Positions 63,811 through 64,000 of a stretch of DNA of 64,000 nt are shown piece by piece. This DNA comes from Isoetes taiwanensis. Lineage: Eukaryota > Streptophyta > Lycopodiopsida > Isoetales > Isoetaceae. The stretch is from assembly GCA_021234155.1 (NCBI GenBank), contig JAJEKV010000094.1, forward strand, positions 3,020,535-3,084,534, in the 5' to 3' direction. The notes beneath the pieces are model-generated. The model saw nothing but the letters and a program-made list of their open reading frames with translations, did no database searches and was not told the DNA's origin. The position numbers were made by a program, and so were the translations under genes. Position 1 is the stretch's first letter, and each line of letters starts with the position of its first letter.

Positions 63811-64000
63811 TGGTTATCTAGAGCACTATAGGGCCTTGCACCGTCTAAAACTGGAACAATGCGCCGTAGGACGTATTAATTTTTTTGTCTATGTATATCA
63901 TTATAAATGACATAATTCTAATGTTACAGAGTCGTGATAATCTGGTCAGAGGGTCTTATGGCACTAGGAATGTTGGGAAGCATTTCATATTATCCCTTGC

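Overview
This looks like a piece of a large, repeat-rich land-plant nuclear genome. The evidence is a secreted eight-cysteine non-specific lipid-transfer protein, copia-type LTRs whose primer-binding site matches plant initiator-Met tRNA, L1-like LINEs with FADD/YRDD reverse transcriptases, and CACTA, hAT and Harbinger-like DNA elements. The base is AT-rich and there is no bacterial-style gene packing. A fern, lycophyte or gymnosperm would fit, but I cannot fix the lineage from sequence alone. Ordinary host genes are scarce: one convincing protein gene (lipid-transfer protein, 39572-39910, minus), one nearly intact tRNA-Arg(CCG) (60793-60865, minus), and several unidentified coding remnants.

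Layout. 1-4.8 kb: non-coding with short duplications. 4.8-12.0 kb: a 17-unit satellite (period about 428 bp) whose unit carries tRNA-like A and B boxes. 13.5-15.7 kb: a frameshifted BED-finger hAT transposase relic. 15.9-18.0 kb: a triplicated module carrying two MITEs (one with its empty site visible nearby) and a cluster of inverted repeats. 18.3-19.5 kb: unidentified coding remnants. 20.2-21.3 kb: a LINE 3' fragment. 22.98-30.64 kb: a 2.7-kb long-terminal-inverted-repeat element whose right arm is split by a 4.9-kb L1-type LINE (16-bp target duplication), itself split by a 667-bp hAT-like element (8-bp duplication).

30.8-37.75 kb is the most unusual part. Three tandem copies of a 654-codon intact ORF of unknown family are separated by four copies of one short copia-type LTR, with PBS and polypurine tract in place, so neighbouring units share LTRs. 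A contiguous block of about 0.8 kb (34.9-35.7 kb) across the unit-2/unit-3 junction is clearly more diverged than the rest, which points to recombination inside the ORFs.

37.75-52.3 kb: mostly non-coding, with the lipid-transfer gene, a GATA microsatellite, minisatellites, another LINE 3' fragment and scattered minus-strand exon-like pieces. 52.3-60.1 kb: a second, decayed LINE split by a 4130-bp CACTA element with perfect 30-bp inverted ends and a TTT target duplication; the CACTA carries no recognisable transposase. 60.1-64 kb: the tRNA gene, an unidentified ORF cut by a small retro-insertion, short repeats and a phased heat-shock-element-like array.

Two themes run across the window. One is nested insertion, giving a readable relative chronology (long-TIR element, then LINE, then hAT-like element; LINE, then CACTA). 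The other is compact tRNA-like folds (acceptor-type stem, one hairpin, T-arm with B box, no D or anticodon arm) at six scattered places.
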